Shown here in pieces: positions 11,717 through 25,250 of a stretch of DNA of 64,000 bases (within the stretch, counting starts at the first letter, position 1; every line of letters begins with the position of its first letter). A program made the position numbers and the translations under genes. The DNA is taken from the NCBI RefSeq assembly GCF_947242115.1, contig NC_074713.1:7995501-8059500 (forward strand), in the 5' to 3' direction. The notes below the pieces were generated by a model. The model was given only the letters and a program-made list of their open reading frames with translations. It had not been told where the DNA came from and did no database searches. This stretch comes from Biomphalaria glabrata (Eukaryota; Mollusca; Gastropoda; Planorbidae).

Positions 11717-14700
11717 AAAATCATTAGAAAGACTGCCGACAGGAAAATGAAAGAATGGATGCGTTTGGAGAGATTCTTTATACCCATCAAGATTAACATC
11801 TTAGACTCATTTGCTTACCCATCTAGGTATTCATAGTTAGCCTAGCGGCCCTAGCCTATACATTTTTCTTCTTGAACAAGTAATGAGTGATTCTGTCAGG
11901 TGCCTAATCCCGTCTGGCTTGATATGGGGATGCCAAAGTTGTTAGAGAACTATTGCACACTTGCAGTTGTTGCATCTAGTCATTTTGCCAAGCCTGTTAC
12001 AATTCTGACACCAGCATTATTATCATAGCACAATTGACAAACGGGTGAAGGCTACTCCTCTTCCAATCCAGCTGAAGCGCACCTGCTGGATACAGGGATA
12101 CATGTTTTCAAGCTGATCTGTTTATTGAGTATGGGACTCCATGTTAGTTTCAGACAAGTTTTCAAGTCTCCAATAGGGTGCGGTCTCTCCAGTAGTCCTA
12201 TTACACAAAGTACTCAGGTAATTTTAGTGTAATCTAAACGACACAGTTTTCTGAAGTAGGTCTAATTGATTAGAACTAATACAAGTCTCCCAAGAAGTTG
12301 TTCATCTCATAACTAGATAAGAAAAGGGGGCTCCTCTATACTAACTAAATCTGCAAAATCTGTGTTTGTTCAATGAAATTCTTTCTTGTTTTCTTATTTT
12401 AGTTTTCGATTATTCTCAAACCTAAATGATAAACAACACACTCACATTTGTGTATACATAGTGCATGCACATATGTAACGAACATAAGATTTAGTAATTT
12501 AATTTCAAACATTTTAAGACTAGAAGGGAATTTCGAGCGCTTTAAAAGTAGTAAAGGGAGGGAATTTAAACTTCCCCTATATTAGTACTAAATATAGCCG
12601 AGAATTTGAGCTCCACTGTTTAGTTTCCCAAAATGTTTTATTACAAATGAAACCAGAAAATGTAAAACATGGCCATCTCTATGAATGTATTGATAGTATA
12701 TGGGAAGTAACAATAACGTGATTAAATGAGACATTCATTCAAATACAAATACACATTCAAATCGGTTTTGTTAAATGAAATATTAAAACATATACATTAT
12801 TATACAAAAAAAAAAAAGATTGAAACTGCTATAGGGACTCCAGTAAGGCCCTAAGCCTAAAAATTGTTTTATAGTGATGGCTGCCTGGTCGTGAGGTATG
12901 CACACTTGACTGTCATTTGGTTGTCTTGATGGTCCCAGGTTCATACCCTGCCCGCTGCCATCCCTCATCGTTTGGACTAGGAAATAGATTATCTTCAACT
13001 CTGAAGGAACATCCGAAAACATGTGAAACATTTTACAAACATCCCTCTGATAAAATGACCAAAACTAGCATCTAAGACAGTAAGGGAAATTGTATAAATG
13101 AGAATCTTTCAACATTGCCATAAGTAAATATCTATAAATCTGTTGCCCCAGTTGATGTAAGAACATTCATTTATAATCAAATATTTGTTTAGTACATGTC
13201 TTCAAATTATTTTTAAAAAATCTAATAACATTTTCAACCAGGTAGATAATGCAGTTTGGTTTATAAAGTACTGCAGAGTCCCTTGTTGTTTTTTTTTAAT
13301 AAGGAAAAACACCAACTGGATTAACAAAATACATGTCTTAAAATGATTAAAGAGTAAGGGCAAGCCACTCCCTATTATTAGGACTGTATAATATTGACTT
13401 GCATTCTTCTTCTCCTAGCCAGCTTTATTGCTGCTGAGCTGTGAGCTCTTTTGCAGACTGCCAAGGAAAAAAAAGTGTGCTGTTTTGCAATGACTTGCAT
13501 AAATGATGGACTATCAATGACCAGATTGTCACAAGATGACTGCCCACCTGCATGATCTCTAACCAGTCTCAGAATGCAATATTGAAATAAAAACTAAAAA
13601 AACAACAACCTTGTAAATGAGAATAGAACTGGAGACATTCTTTACAAAATAATTCTCACAGTAGAATCTAAAAACATTTGAAAAAAAAAAATTAAATTGA
13701 AAATAAAGGAAATAAAAAAACAAACACTTTAAAACAACCAACAAATATGTTTCAACTGTTTAAATTAATATCCCTAACGAAGACGTAGTAAGCAGGTCGT
13801 TGCACCTATGTGTCAAGTGACAGTGATAAAGTCAACAGAAGAACAAATAAGTTCATTTTGGTGGTGCTAATATGTTACTTCTATTCCCTGTATCAAATAT
13901 TATAAACATGCAAGTTATTTTCAGTAAATTCAGAAATATTGTAATTACTAAACTTTTAAGTATGTGTAAGACTAACAAGAGATTCACTTCTGCTGGGATG
14001 GGAAGATATGACAACTGGCTTTTGAAAAGACTTGTTCAAGGATCCTGACAAACCCCAACATTTCTTACACAATCCACAAAATGTATCTGCTGTAGTAATG
14101 CTAGGAGAACTTGGTCAATGTTGGTATAACCTTTTTTTTACAGCTATGTAATATCTTCCTTCTACTTTGGACTCAATAAATTCTATATTCTTATAACTTT
14201 TGAAACTCTTCTATTCCATTAATGATAACTATACTTGCATTTATAAACAAAGTGAATTTATAAGTCATTGAGTATTTACATTTTGTTTAATAAACTATTT
14301 TTTTTGTTCTTCAATTTGTTTTATGTCATTTATTCAGATCCAGTGAGCTATTTTTGCACTATGACTGCCTAATTTTATTAATAAAATGTATACTAAATTA
14401 AACCTATCTCTTGGCATCAACAGAAACTGTTAGAACTAGTTGAAAACAATAGTCCTTATGTAGTTTTCAAATCCTAGAATCTTTCATTTCTCACAAATGT
14501 AACTTAAGTCTTCTTAAAAAAAAAAAAGACTAGTTGGACATAAAACTTTCAAACTGAGTTCTTAAAAGCAACAAATCTTAATTCTTAATCATGTAACATG
14601 TTTCAACCAACCATAACACAATGTATAAAATAAAAACAATAACACAATGTATAAAATAAAAACATTAAAACTCTTTATGAAAAAAAATACATTGCAGAAA

Positions 14701-14847
14701 AAAAAATGAATATGTAACTATTTTCATTTATTTAATTGATTTATCAACAATATTTTAAAATATCATTGAAAAGAATGTGGCAATCAAAAGTCAGTCACAT
14801 TGAAACCTATGCAACAATCACACCAATTTTAAAGAACTCAAACTGAA
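11717..14847. other. Intergenic region downstream of SNW1
   Basis: No coding exon recognised. A minus-strand AATAAA at 14727-14732, about 115 bases past the SNW1 stop codon, is a plausible SNW1 polyadenylation signal. One SINE of another family lies at 12874-13042. A short direct duplication (TAACACAATGTATAAAATAA, twice) lies at about 14615-14665. Confidence 0.5.
12874..13042 (+). mobile_element. tRNA-derived SINE, family B
   Basis: The head reads GATGGCTGCCTGGTCGTGAG with a B-box-like GGTTCATACCCTGCCCGC, followed by CTGCCATCCC, a short body ending GAAGGAACATCCGAAAAC, and ACATTTTAC. The head and body differ from SINE family A, so this is a separate tRNA-type SINE. It is moderately degenerate. 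Confidence 0.7.
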
Positions 14848-17800
14848 CTATTCACGTCTTTTTTTGTTACTGCTACTTTTACTATCATAGTCCCTAGAAG
14901 ACCGAGAGTCATCACCAGTTCTCTTTTGACCTTTCTTTGCATCAGTAATGAATTGATCCAAGTTGAAAGGATCTTCTTCCACATCTCTTGTGAACTGAAC
15001 TGGGCCTTCTCGTCGACGATTTCTGTCAGTGCCCTCAAAGTCTTTATCTGGCACAAATCTGAGATACATTCAAATACATGACAATCAGTTATATCATGGC
15101 CGCTTTTATCTAGACATATTTATTGGGAAAAAAAAGTCATGCTTCTTCCCTAATTATCTGCTTAGAGAAATGTTAAAACTCTTTGTCTCCAGATCAACAG
15201 TTTCAACACAGATCTTTTGAAACTCATGTTTTGTTTTCTTTCTATCCTAAATGTTTTAATAACTTAAACTTGAATAGTTTACCTCTATCAAATATTCAGA
15301 TTATTTAAAAAAAAAAATAGACCAATATGTTTAAAGCAGGTTAAATTTTGACCTTTTAAAATCTTGATTTTTTTTTCAACTGTAGTGACATTGGATAATA
15401 AGCACCTGATTTGGATTCAATTTATTTTTAAGTTTTTTTTTTAAATAATAGATAACTACAATTAAAAACTAATTTTTAAATTAGGATCATAAAATATTCC
15501 CTAGATCTAGTCTAAAACTTTTAAACATCTCCAGTCAGAGTGTTTTCATTATTTGATTTCATAATCCAACATACATTCTATGCCAAATGTAATAATTTTT
15601 AAAAGAATAAAAAAAAATAATAGTAGTTCAATCCTATCATGGAAATGCACTACAAATGATAAAGTGAATAATTTATACATGGATTAACTCTTAAGTTATA
15701 TCTTGTTACTTGTATTTGCAAAGAATAAAACTAAGACCTTTTGGTTTTCATTATTGCTTCCAAATCATCACCATAAAGATCATTGTCCAAATTTTTGGAA
15801 GGTCTGTAGATTGTCTTGGAAATAGTTCCTTCTTCCCTCCAAGGTCTATCATAGACATTGTAAGCTTCATCATCACCAAAACCACTATCCATTCCCTAGT
15901 GAAGAAAAAAAAAAAAAAAGAATTGAAACTCTTGAAGAACAACAAAAAGCATAGCTTTCTAAGAGCCATGTTTCATGAATGGAGAACTGGCTAAAGAATG
16001 TAATGATTAAGAAAAAATGATCAAATTATTTTAAACTCGTTCTCTTCACAACTTGGTTTAAAATATAGACACAAGACGAAAGCGAAAAAAAAAAGTTATA
16101 TATTATTATGTATACAATTAGTTCGTTTAAAGTTTTGACGGTAGAAGAACGGCACTTGAACATCAGTCTCTACATACGAAGAAAAAGATAAACAAAATAT
16201 TAAGATACAATAAGATAAAAAGCTAATAAAACTTACTTTACTCATGTTAAAGAGTCTCTGGTCAAACTGTGTTTCTTTACTGCCTCCTGCTCCAGTATTT
16301 GGCAAGCCAAGAGCTATTTTTTCACTGATGTCTCTTTCTTTATCTCTTTGAAGACGATTGCTATAAAAAAAATTCAAACAATCTACAGCTGCAATTACAT
16401 GAAGGGTTTTAATAGGGTTTTTGTTAAATCTTAACTATGGAAAAATATAGAGCAAAAAATAAATAAATTTTAACAATTTTAAATGAAATAATTTGGATTC
16501 TTCCCAGAAAGATGCAATTTTTAAGAATACAAAATAGTCATTTGTCTCAGTGTAAGGGAGATAATACTAAAATTGACAGAGAAATCCAATGCTCTGGTAC
16601 GTACCACATTTTTTGTCTTTATAAAGAAAACAATTTCTAATTAAATTATAAATCACATCCTTATTTCATGAGCATTAGTTGCAAAAATATATTAGGATAA
16701 GTCAATAGCCAAAGTAGAATCTAATTTGTATTACAAAGGTCTTTGAGCACAACTTTTTCGCAAGCCAGACAGGACTACAAAAAATGCTAGTTACAATTTA
16801 CTATGAGACAAACAAAGATGACGTGGAAGCAGATCTGAAGCAGCTTGGGGTTAGGGCGTGGAGACGAAAGGCCCAGGAGAGATCTGAATGGAAGGATGTG
16901 TTAAAGCAGGCCAGAGCCCTCCATGGGCTGTAGCGCCACTGGGATGGATGGATGGATGAGACAAACAAACAGCTGAATCAAAGTTAAAGCCCAAAACTTA
17001 CCGTTTATCTGGAGCAGCTCGTGCAATGTTTCGCTCTCTCTGTCTTTCTTTGGCTCTATCACGCCTGACCTCATCACGCTCAGCAGCAGACTCATCTTTC
17101 TCTATAAGATGGCAAAAATAATTTTTGCTAAGTAATTTTTAATGTTATGGAATTTTACATATACATTATTGCTAATAATAAACTTTCAATTAAATCATAG
17201 TAAATTACTGTTCTCAATTATTATCAGGTGATTAGATGTACATAAGTCAGCGTTTTTAACTAGAAAGGTAAAAAGGAACATACAAATTACTTGGTGATTG
17301 CAGAATTAACAGAGTTAAGTTATACTTAGGAACCATCTTGGTTTTCCCACTATTTAACATACATTTTTTAAATGTTATGAACAACATGTGCAAACTAGGT
17401 ACAGTACCAGTCTAGGTTAAAGCCTCATAGCTTAGCTAAATTATATTTTGACCATTTTCCTACATTACATTAAAAATCTGGCTAAGAACATTAAGCTACA
17501 AGATGGTGTCCTGCTGACCAATTCCTCACATGATTAAGAGACAGTACAGTAAATTGTATTTGTTTTAAATCATTCATGTCCATTAATTTTGATACCTCTG
17601 TTACAATGATGTTTATCTTAAATGTACAAAAGTAAAAAAAAATAATCTGAATATGTTTTCTAAATTACCAACAACTTCCTCCCTGCGAATGCCAGCTCGC
17701 TCTTCCCTAGCTTTCTGAGCTAGTTGTCGTAAGTTTTGTTCCTTTTTCTCCTTTATAGTCTTCACTTTATTCTTCTCAAGTGTGACACGCATTTCAACAG

Positions 17801-20681
17801 CTTCTCTAGCCTGTGGGATTCAAAGGAGAGATTATTGGGCAAGTGCAGGAAAAGTGACTAAAAAGAAAAGGATTTAAATGTCCCAACCATTACACACAAA
17901 AAAAAAAAAAAAAAAATAAGCCAGCAATTGTAAATCTTTAATATGTCTAGCTGTATCATTTTATATCAGATAAATATTTTTCCATAATGCCAAGATTGAA
18001 AAGTATTATTAGTTAATTTCTGAAACACCGATTTTCTGGATTTTTCAAGAACAGGGAAAATTGAGTTAAAATATTGTAATTTCATGATAATATTTTAAAA
18101 ATTCTTTTATTAGAATAAACGACACATAAAGGATGGTGAATTAAATTGACTTATCATTGTCAAACTAATGGTTCAATAAAAAGTGGCTAATAATTCCAAG
18201 ACAAATGCTCGATTCAAGGATTAAATTTACAAATTATAAACAAAAAAATAGTAACTTGTGATAATTAATTAAAAAACACAACATCTTTTATAATAATACT
18301 TATTTTCGTTGTAATTACTATAGCATTCGAAGTATATAATCTCACTCCAAAATTATTATTTTTTTTTACAAAATTTGGACTTTTTCATTAATAAATATAG
18401 TGAACTATGAGGCTGCTATGATTACCAAATGACAGCTACCTAATACTAAGTATACTGGGCAAGTAAACTATAAGTGTTAAAAAATGTAACAAAATTAATG
18501 CCCAATTAGTGTTTAGGGCTTTTTTTCCATAGCTTAATAGAAATTTTAAATAAAATTACTTTTCTGTCTGCAATATACAAAGCTTCAGCCAATTTAGCAA
18601 AGTTTTCATTGATGTGAACACCCTGAAGTCCTCGGCCATCAGCTGCCAAACGTTTGTCAAGAGGTATCGTATAACCCTAAAGAAAAAGAAAAAACTAGTA
18701 CAGAACACAAAAAAATTAACTCATGCAAAGCTAATTATAAATTCAAATTCTAACAATAAAATGTAAAATAGATGACTACTTACTCTGTTATTTTTCCAAT
18801 TTGAAATACAAGGTGGGATCTTCCAGTCTTGTTGTTCTTTTACTGACACCTGTAAACAAAATCAACTAAATTTGACCAAATTTAATAATGAAAATTAATT
18901 CATGAATACACTTCACATGCATACTTTAAACACAAATGTTTAAAACAAGATGAAAAGGAAGTTCATGCTATTCAAGAGCGATTCAAGACCTGACAGATAC
19001 TCCAAATAGATTACAACCGAAGTTGACAAAGTAACTCATTTTTCACCCACTTAGTCTTTTTATAATTATAATAATGGTCTAATACTGGTTCATTCAAGGT
19101 CAATGCATGTTTTTGTAAGTAAACTGACCTAGAATCTCACTTTGTCACCTTGTTTTGTTTTATTACAATGATGTATTAAGTCAACATTCTGGATGGCAAA
19201 AAGGAGGAACTCCTAAACTGTCAAGAGACGAGAGCTGAGCTGGCTTGCTCACACAGAAAGACATGACCTGTCAAAAGTCATCCTTCAAGGTACATTGGAG
19301 GGAGCATGAAGAAACGGTCCAGCTCTCATCATATCGTTCTAAGAACAACTGCTGACCAGGAAAAGTGGAGGGATCTGGTTAAGAGAACTTTCACAGCACC
19401 CTTTGACAAAAGTCAAGGGACAGATGAGACGTATTACAATGATGTTAACAAAGCAAAATGCAGTTTCTTCCATGTTAACTAAATATAAATGCAAGAGACC
19501 AATTTTTTTCATGACTACTCTCAAAATGTAACTTACAAATATTTCATTTAAGACTAAGTGTAATTAAAGAATTATATCATGATGATTTGACAAATGAATA
19601 CTGGTGTGGTAAGGAATCAAATGACAACAATTTAATAGGATATACTAAACATATAATGATTCCCAACTAATACAAACCTTTCTATTAGGTGAATGCATAA
19701 CAGGTGCAGGAGGAGAAGGTGGGCCTCTGGGAATCTTTTTGTTGACTCTGTTCGTTAAGAGAACAAAAATTTAACTATGCACATTATACACCTGATATAA
19801 ACAATGCTCTTTTATGTCTACAAAAAAAAAAGTGTTTTGGATTCAAATTTTCATATTTTTTAAATACAGAATCAAGTACTATTTTTCTATTAGTATCTAA
19901 GCTACCACACTTTGACTTGTTCTATGTGCATTCACTTCAATATATCTACTAAAATGCTTTAACAGAATAATAAAGGTAAAAATTATTACTAAATAGCATA
20001 TTACTTGAATCTGGGAGGCTCCATTGGATCCTTTTGTGTCTCTACCATTCTAATGATTCTTTGCTTAGCTCCTGAGTTGAATGCCACACCTTGCTGTGAT
20101 GGAGTATACCTGTAAAACAAAATTTAGTTACAATACCAAATTGAGGTGTCTTGCCAGTGAACACAAAAAGATGTCTTTAACTAAGGTAGGGCCCAAGTTT
20201 GATAATGAGAATAGAATTACATGTTTACAATGTTCAAACTAAGTTCTAATTTTAGGACATGTGTGTACACATAGTAAAGTTGAGGCACCCCTTCGAGACC
20301 TTGTGATCTATGGGGGGCAGATGAGGTAAAGCTCTTCTGTTTCTATGGCTCACGGTTAACAAATGTGTCATGTGGCCAGCATAACAACCAATGTCTTTAC
20401 TTTCTCAACATATGTCAGTTACCCATTAGAGCAGGGGTCTCAAACTCATATCAGCATGTGGGCCACAGTGGAAAGTAACAATCAGTCAGTGGGCCACACC
20501 ACGAAAAGAGAATGTTTTTTCATTAAATTTTACAAACACTACTGTCACTGCAGTTAAATGCTAAAATAAAGTTTTTATATAATTATTAATTACATTTATT
20601 GTAGTTTATACATGCACAGGCAGTTTAGTTTACTAAAATAAGTTGACGTTGCCTCTGTCACTAATAAAAACTGTAGTTTCC

Positions 20682-20712
<31 letters not shown>

Positions 20713-23700
20713 ACTATAATTACTAGGCCTACTGCAGATGGCTCGTCACTCATGTTTCTGTCCACTTAGCTGAGAGCGTTTGGCAGAGACCAGACCATCG
20801 ACGTTAGGCCTGAAGTCGCGTGTAGTGGCAAGCCGCAAGGTTGCTCTCAGATGCAGATGCAATCTTGATCGTAATGCTGTTTTGTTGATCTTCATTCTGG
20901 AGAAAAACTGTTCGCAAACGTACGTACCCCCAAACATTGCAAGAATTCTAGCAGCTGCGCAAAATAAGTTTGGAAACTTCTCTCTGGGATGAAACTGGTA
21001 GAAATCTGGAACGCCAACATCAGCGTATTTTTGCTACAGAACAGTGTCACAATGCAGGTCCAGTAGTTCAATCTGGACTTCCACTGGAACGTTTTTCATG
21101 TCAACTGCGAACGGAGTGGCAACAAGGAAAAACTGTGGTTCGAGAGCAGTGAATTGCTGAAAGCGGTGTTCAAAATCTTCAAGTAGTCTAAAGAGGATGT
21201 CTAATTAGTCTTTCAGGCACTGTTGTTCAACCGTTATGCTCTGTAGAAAAGAGAAATGAGCCAGGTTTCCATTTGCCAGCTGAGTGGCCCACAAAGTCAG
21301 CTTGCATCTGAATGAATCCAATATCACGGTAATCAACTGCTTTGTGCCCTGTATTTGTGAATTAATTGCATTGAGATGTTGCGTGATGTCAGTAAGAAAA
21401 GAAAGATCCAACAAAAACATTAGGTCACTGAGATGAGGTATGTCTCTGTCTTTCATTGCCATGAGGAATGCTATTTCCCGTCTCAGTTCAAAAAATCTCT
21501 GCAGCACTTTTCCACGACTCAACCAACTTCCGTATGATACAGCAACTCTTCGTATTCCGTTTCTAAATTAGCTAGACATGACACAAACTGTCTGTGGTTG
21601 AGACCCCGTTCAAGTATGAAGTTCGCCGTCTTTACGACAACATCCATCACGTTCTTCATTTGTAGACTTTTGCCACAGAGTGCTTCTTGGTGCAGAATGC
21701 AATGTATGGCTGCAAAAGGTCCCGCCAAGCTGAGCTGATTCTGTTTCTCTAACATTAATCCAACAACACCAACCTTCTCTGAACACATTGCTGGTGCACC
21801 ATCCGTAGCTACTGCAACAAGTTTTTCCCACGGTAGCCCACACACCTGTCATTACAAGCTTCCAGTTCTTGAAACATGTCACGTCCAGTCATCATTCCTT
21901 TCATGGGTAGTAAGTCCAATAGCTCTTCAACAATGTTCAAGTTTTCGACCCCATGAATGAATACGGCACAGTATGTGGTGTCTGTTACACCAATAGACTC
22001 GCCCAGTGCAATGGAATATGCTACAAAGTCTTTTGCAGCGGCACTCAGTTACTGTTGAACATTTGTCGCTGACTCGGTGATCCTGCTTGCAACTGTGTTC
22101 GCAGACAGACTTATGCCTTCGAAGGGCTTCTTTTTCTCGGGGCAGATATTTTCACACGCCTGTAGCATACACTCTTTTACAAACTGGCCTTCAGTGAATG
22201 GTCGTGATGCCTTTGCTATCATCTCGCTAACAACAAAGCTTGCTTTCACAGAATCTTGACACATGTACCCCATCCCTCCCCATCTCCCTTTCTTTCTCCT
22301 GTTTCGCTAGCCGCGTGGCTTATCAGGCCAAACGGTCGGAGCAGTGATATAATGGTGGCCAGATTCTAGCCGCTATCGGCCAGCGGTAAGAATCAGGCCA
22401 CCGTTCACCCAGCTGAAAGCCTAAGCGGTCGGTGGGCGACAGTGACACCCCATTTACTGATTTGTGCAGTTGTAAATCATTTCACAGCTTATATGTGGTC
22501 ATTGTAGATTTTATCTATTTTTTTAATTCGCGGACACAAAATAGTTGTGGCCTGTGGGCCACGTGTTTGAGACCCCTGCATTAGAGTTTGATGGTCTCAG
22601 GGGCGTCCCAAAAATGTACATCCCTTACTGTACACATAATATTTACCTGATATACTGTGCTGGGGCAGGTTTTTCTGCATGACGTACAGGCATAGCAGCA
22701 CTGATTTTGCCTGAAATTAATTTTTCTAATGCCAGCCTGGTTTTTTCTGTATTCTCTTGTATTGCTTCTTCAGATGGCTTTTGTAAAGCAGGATCATCCT
22801 CCTCAATAGGTTTAGGTAAAAGATCTTGAGGTCGTGAATGTATGACCTGAAAACAAAAATATCTATTATATTTTACAATATAAACCAAACTGAATTAACT
22901 GATTAATTTCAAAAAGGTAAAAGAAACTGGTATATTGATTTTCACTTATTTTACTACAATCTTTATGTTAATGAATAAAAGATTTCCTTGCTCTAGTCTA
23001 GATCTAATAATTTTTATACAATGGTCTAATTAAGCAGTTATGTTATCTATCTAACTCTAGACATCTATTACCATCACTTGTTGATTAACATTGATGCTCA
23101 GGCTAATGCAATTTTTATAGTTCTAGATCCTTTAAGAAAGCACACAAAAAAACTAATCTTTGAGACCATCAATATTTCTAGCATTATAAGGTTAAACTCA
23201 TACAATTGATATAACATGATCTGACATAGATATATGTTTTGAACAATTTGTATTACATACATTCTAAATAAAATGATTTGCTCTAATAATGCTAGAAGGC
23301 AAGGAAAATGAAAGTTTTGATTTTTAGGGAACATGATATGATTCACAGGCCTATAATATTAAAAAAAAAATAAAAATACTGATTAATCAATCAGATTTAA
23401 TTAATCATGAACATGAGTAGAGAAAGGAGATCTATATTCTATATAGATGTAGAAATATTGAAACCCCTAATTAAAAAAAAAATAAATTTTTAATGAGTCC
23501 AGGGTATCCTGGAAAACTAGCACTCCCACTCCATATAAGCTCATATCCACTTGATGAGCTCTTATTCTAGAAGCCTACAAACTAAAGCCTAGTCCATTAA
23601 AAGTAGCCCTAATCCAAAAGAAATGTAAGTGTTAGAAAAATAGTCAGTTGTTTTTTTAAAGACCCCTTCCCCCCAATCAATTATCATCATCATCAAACTC

Positions 23701-24462
23701 TATTCGAGTGAGGGCTTGAAAGTTTCAAACCCTCTCTTGCAAAAGCCCTGGACAGAAACTCTGTTGTTATGCATACAGGTCAGAATTTGTGCTTTTCAAG
23801 ACTAGCCAAGACAGAGATCAGCAAGTCTGGGGCAAGCGAAAAAATATATGAGAAAATACATAAAAATGTATATATACACACCTTGTCTTTACCATGACCC
23901 TGTCGAGCAATAGCATCATATTTAATTTTCCCTTCTGCATCTAACTGAACTGCTAGAGCATTTGAAGTTGTCTGCTTTCTTCCCATACCTAATGGATACT
24001 GAGCCACAGGAATCTCAGGATATGCTCCTCCATCGCCAAAATCCTAAAGATGTAAATATTTAATTAAGGCTTCTTTCAACTAGAACTAAATAAAGAGCAT
24101 GTAGCATTAAAAAAAATATGTTTGTAAAAGTGGCATAAGGAAACTTGCATAAATTTTCAATTTTATGAAATAGGTTAAAGCTAAACTACCTCTTGTGTTC
24201 TAGGAACCCATCCTTTCCTATGTCCGTAAGGAGGTGCTGTACGACTTGTAACAGAAGTAATCTATAGATAGTAATAAAAAAAAGATGAATGCTCAGTAAC
24301 GCATTTTTTAAAATAAATTTTATACTGTAAAAAAAATATATTTAAAATATCCAAATATGGTTTTGTAATTATGCATTTCTAACCTGTAGTTGAGAAACAG
24401 AGGATCTGAAAACCTTTTCTTCATCATCCCTATCAAACCTCTGAACTGGCACAGGTAATATA
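14848..24462 (-). CDS. SNW1: SNW domain-containing protein 1 (SKIP), spliceosome component and transcription coregulator
   Basis: Minus-strand exons, 5' to 3': 24462-24384, 24261-24190, 24043-23882, 22846-22647, 20109-20005, 19747-19678, 18849-18784, 18676-18560, 17810-17669, 17101-17002, 16360-16237, 15895-15738, 15058-14848. All have GT-AG sites and the phases join without a break, giving 534 visible residues (the human protein has 536). Diagnostic motifs: ILPVPVQRFD near the start, PPYGHRKGWVPR, DFGDGGAYPEIPVAQYPLGM, KIKYDAIARQG, the long conserved SNW block with PPCISNWKN, YTIPLDKRLAADGRGLQ, the Lys/Glu/Arg-rich coiled region, FDQRLFNMSK, and the end REGPVQF...DPFNLDQF...KKRRE. SNW1 binds the spliceosome (Prp45-like) and acts with nuclear receptors, Notch/CSL and P-TEFb. 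The first exon (a few codons) was not firmly located. A codon-compatible candidate, ATG-TGT-ACC-AG with a GTTATT donor at 26557-26547, would give MCTS before ILPVP, but such short matches arise by chance. Introns hold two LINE tails and a nested SINE/hAT. Confidence 0.96.
16817..16955 (+). mobile_element. 5'-truncated LINE tail with target-site duplication
   Basis: An open frame from about 16817 to the TAG at 16931-16933 reads DDVEADLKQLGVRAWRRKAQ...WKDVLKQARALHGL. That resembles the C-terminal end of a LINE reverse-transcriptase polyprotein. It is followed by a (GGAT)n tail. A perfect 14-bp repeat, ATGAGACAAACAAA, lies at 16803-16816 and 16956-16969, a target duplication left by target-primed reverse transcription. 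The insertion lies in an SNW1 intron, antisense to the gene. The intact frame and clean duplication suggest a relatively recent event. Confidence 0.8.
17889..17918. repeat. Poly(A) run
   Basis: A run of nearly 20 As within an SNW1 intron; on the gene strand it reads poly(T). Confidence 0.6.
19200..19432 (+). mobile_element. Degenerate LINE C-terminal fragment
   Basis: Translated fragments read ELSWLAHTERHDLSKVILQG and, in another frame, TTADQEKWRDLVKRTFTAPFDK, both typical of the end of a LINE reverse transcriptase. The frame changes between them and part of the usual basic segment is missing, so the copy is old. It lies in an SNW1 intron, antisense to the gene. Confidence 0.65.
20282..22612 (-). 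mobile_element. SINE family A copy split by a hAT transposon
   Basis: The SINE body on the minus strand occupies 20282-20431 (GACCTTGTGATCTATGG..., GTGTCATGTGGCCAGC..., TCAGTTACCCATTAGAG) and resumes at 22587-22612 (TTTGATGGTCTCAGGGGCGT). The intervening 2.1 kb is the hAT element. The tRNA head of the SINE is missing beyond about 22612. The order of events is clear: SINE first, hAT second. Confidence 0.8.
20432..22578 (-). mobile_element. hAT DNA transposon with GTF2IRD2-like transposase (decayed)
   Basis: The inverted ends CAGGGGTCTCAAAC (20432) and GTTTGAGACCCCTG (22578) are flanked by a perfect 8-bp target duplication CATTAGAG (20424-20431 and 22579-22586). Minus-strand transposase pieces, in order: FTEGQFVKECMLQACENICP (22273-22049), VENLNIVEELLDLLPMKGMM (about 21960-21895), AVATDGAPAMCS with HCILHQEALCGKSL (21845-21519), SRGKVLQRFFELRREIAFL (21522-21205), and a C-terminal dimerisation-type segment with QFFSRMKINKTALRSRLHLHL (20937-20746). 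These match the hAT group that in vertebrates is known from GTF2IRD2. Frames change between pieces and stops occur, so the enzyme is not functional. A C run lies at 20680-20701. It sits in an SNW1 intron. Confidence 0.9.
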
Positions 24463-25092
24463 CTGTAAAATTTAACAACTGTATATTAAAATGTAATGCA
24501 AGATCAAGTCTAAATAGAAAATTATTTGGTAACTGTATCAAAAATATATATTTAAGCTTTGAGAAGGCTAACCTTTATTAAAGGATGTATAAATACAAGA
24601 TTTATATAAATCCTTAAAAAAAAGTATCCTTCTAGACTCAGATATGTCCTATTTTCACACTGATTTTCTTTTATCAAAGTGTTTGTTTTTTTAAAAAGCT
24701 AACAAGCTCTCAATACAAGGAGAACATGATGAGAACAGACTTTGCACAAATTTTAGGAAATTTTCTAAACCCCCGTTTTTAAACTGACATGTTGTGCAAA
24801 CCCAAATAAGGAGCTGCTGAACTCTTTGAAAATATGTACAATAAATTATATTGAATGTTTTATTGTGCACATGTACAGAAGATACTCACAAAAAGCATAC
24901 AAGACACTATTGTTTGTGCATTTAGATGGGACAACTTTTGAACTCTTTTTGAAGTAGGTCTTGATCTATACGCATTTTATTTAACTTAGAATTTTAGATC
25001 TTAGTCATTATTGTCAAAGAAATAGATCTATCAATCATTTTGAGTAAAGTCACCACCATATTTAGCATTTTATAGCTCCATAATGGTTAGAC

Positions 25093-25094
<2 letters not shown>

Positions 25095-25137
<43 letters not shown>
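25095..25137. repeat. Poly(A) run of 43
   Basis: A pure A run of 43 bases preceded by GACCT. No recognisable retroelement sequence precedes it on the plus strand, so its origin is unclear. Confidence 0.95.
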
Positions 25138-25138
<1 letters not shown>

Positions 25139-25225
25139 ACATCTGCTGTAAACTTGCCATCTATACAAATAATAGATATGTTGTAATGTTTCACAACGGC
25201 CTACACAGTTAATAAATCTGATGTA

Positions 25226-25250
25226 AGAGAGAGAGAGAGAGAGAGAGAGA
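25226..25250. repeat. (GA)n microsatellite
   Basis: GA dinucleotide run of about 25 bases. Confidence 0.95.
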
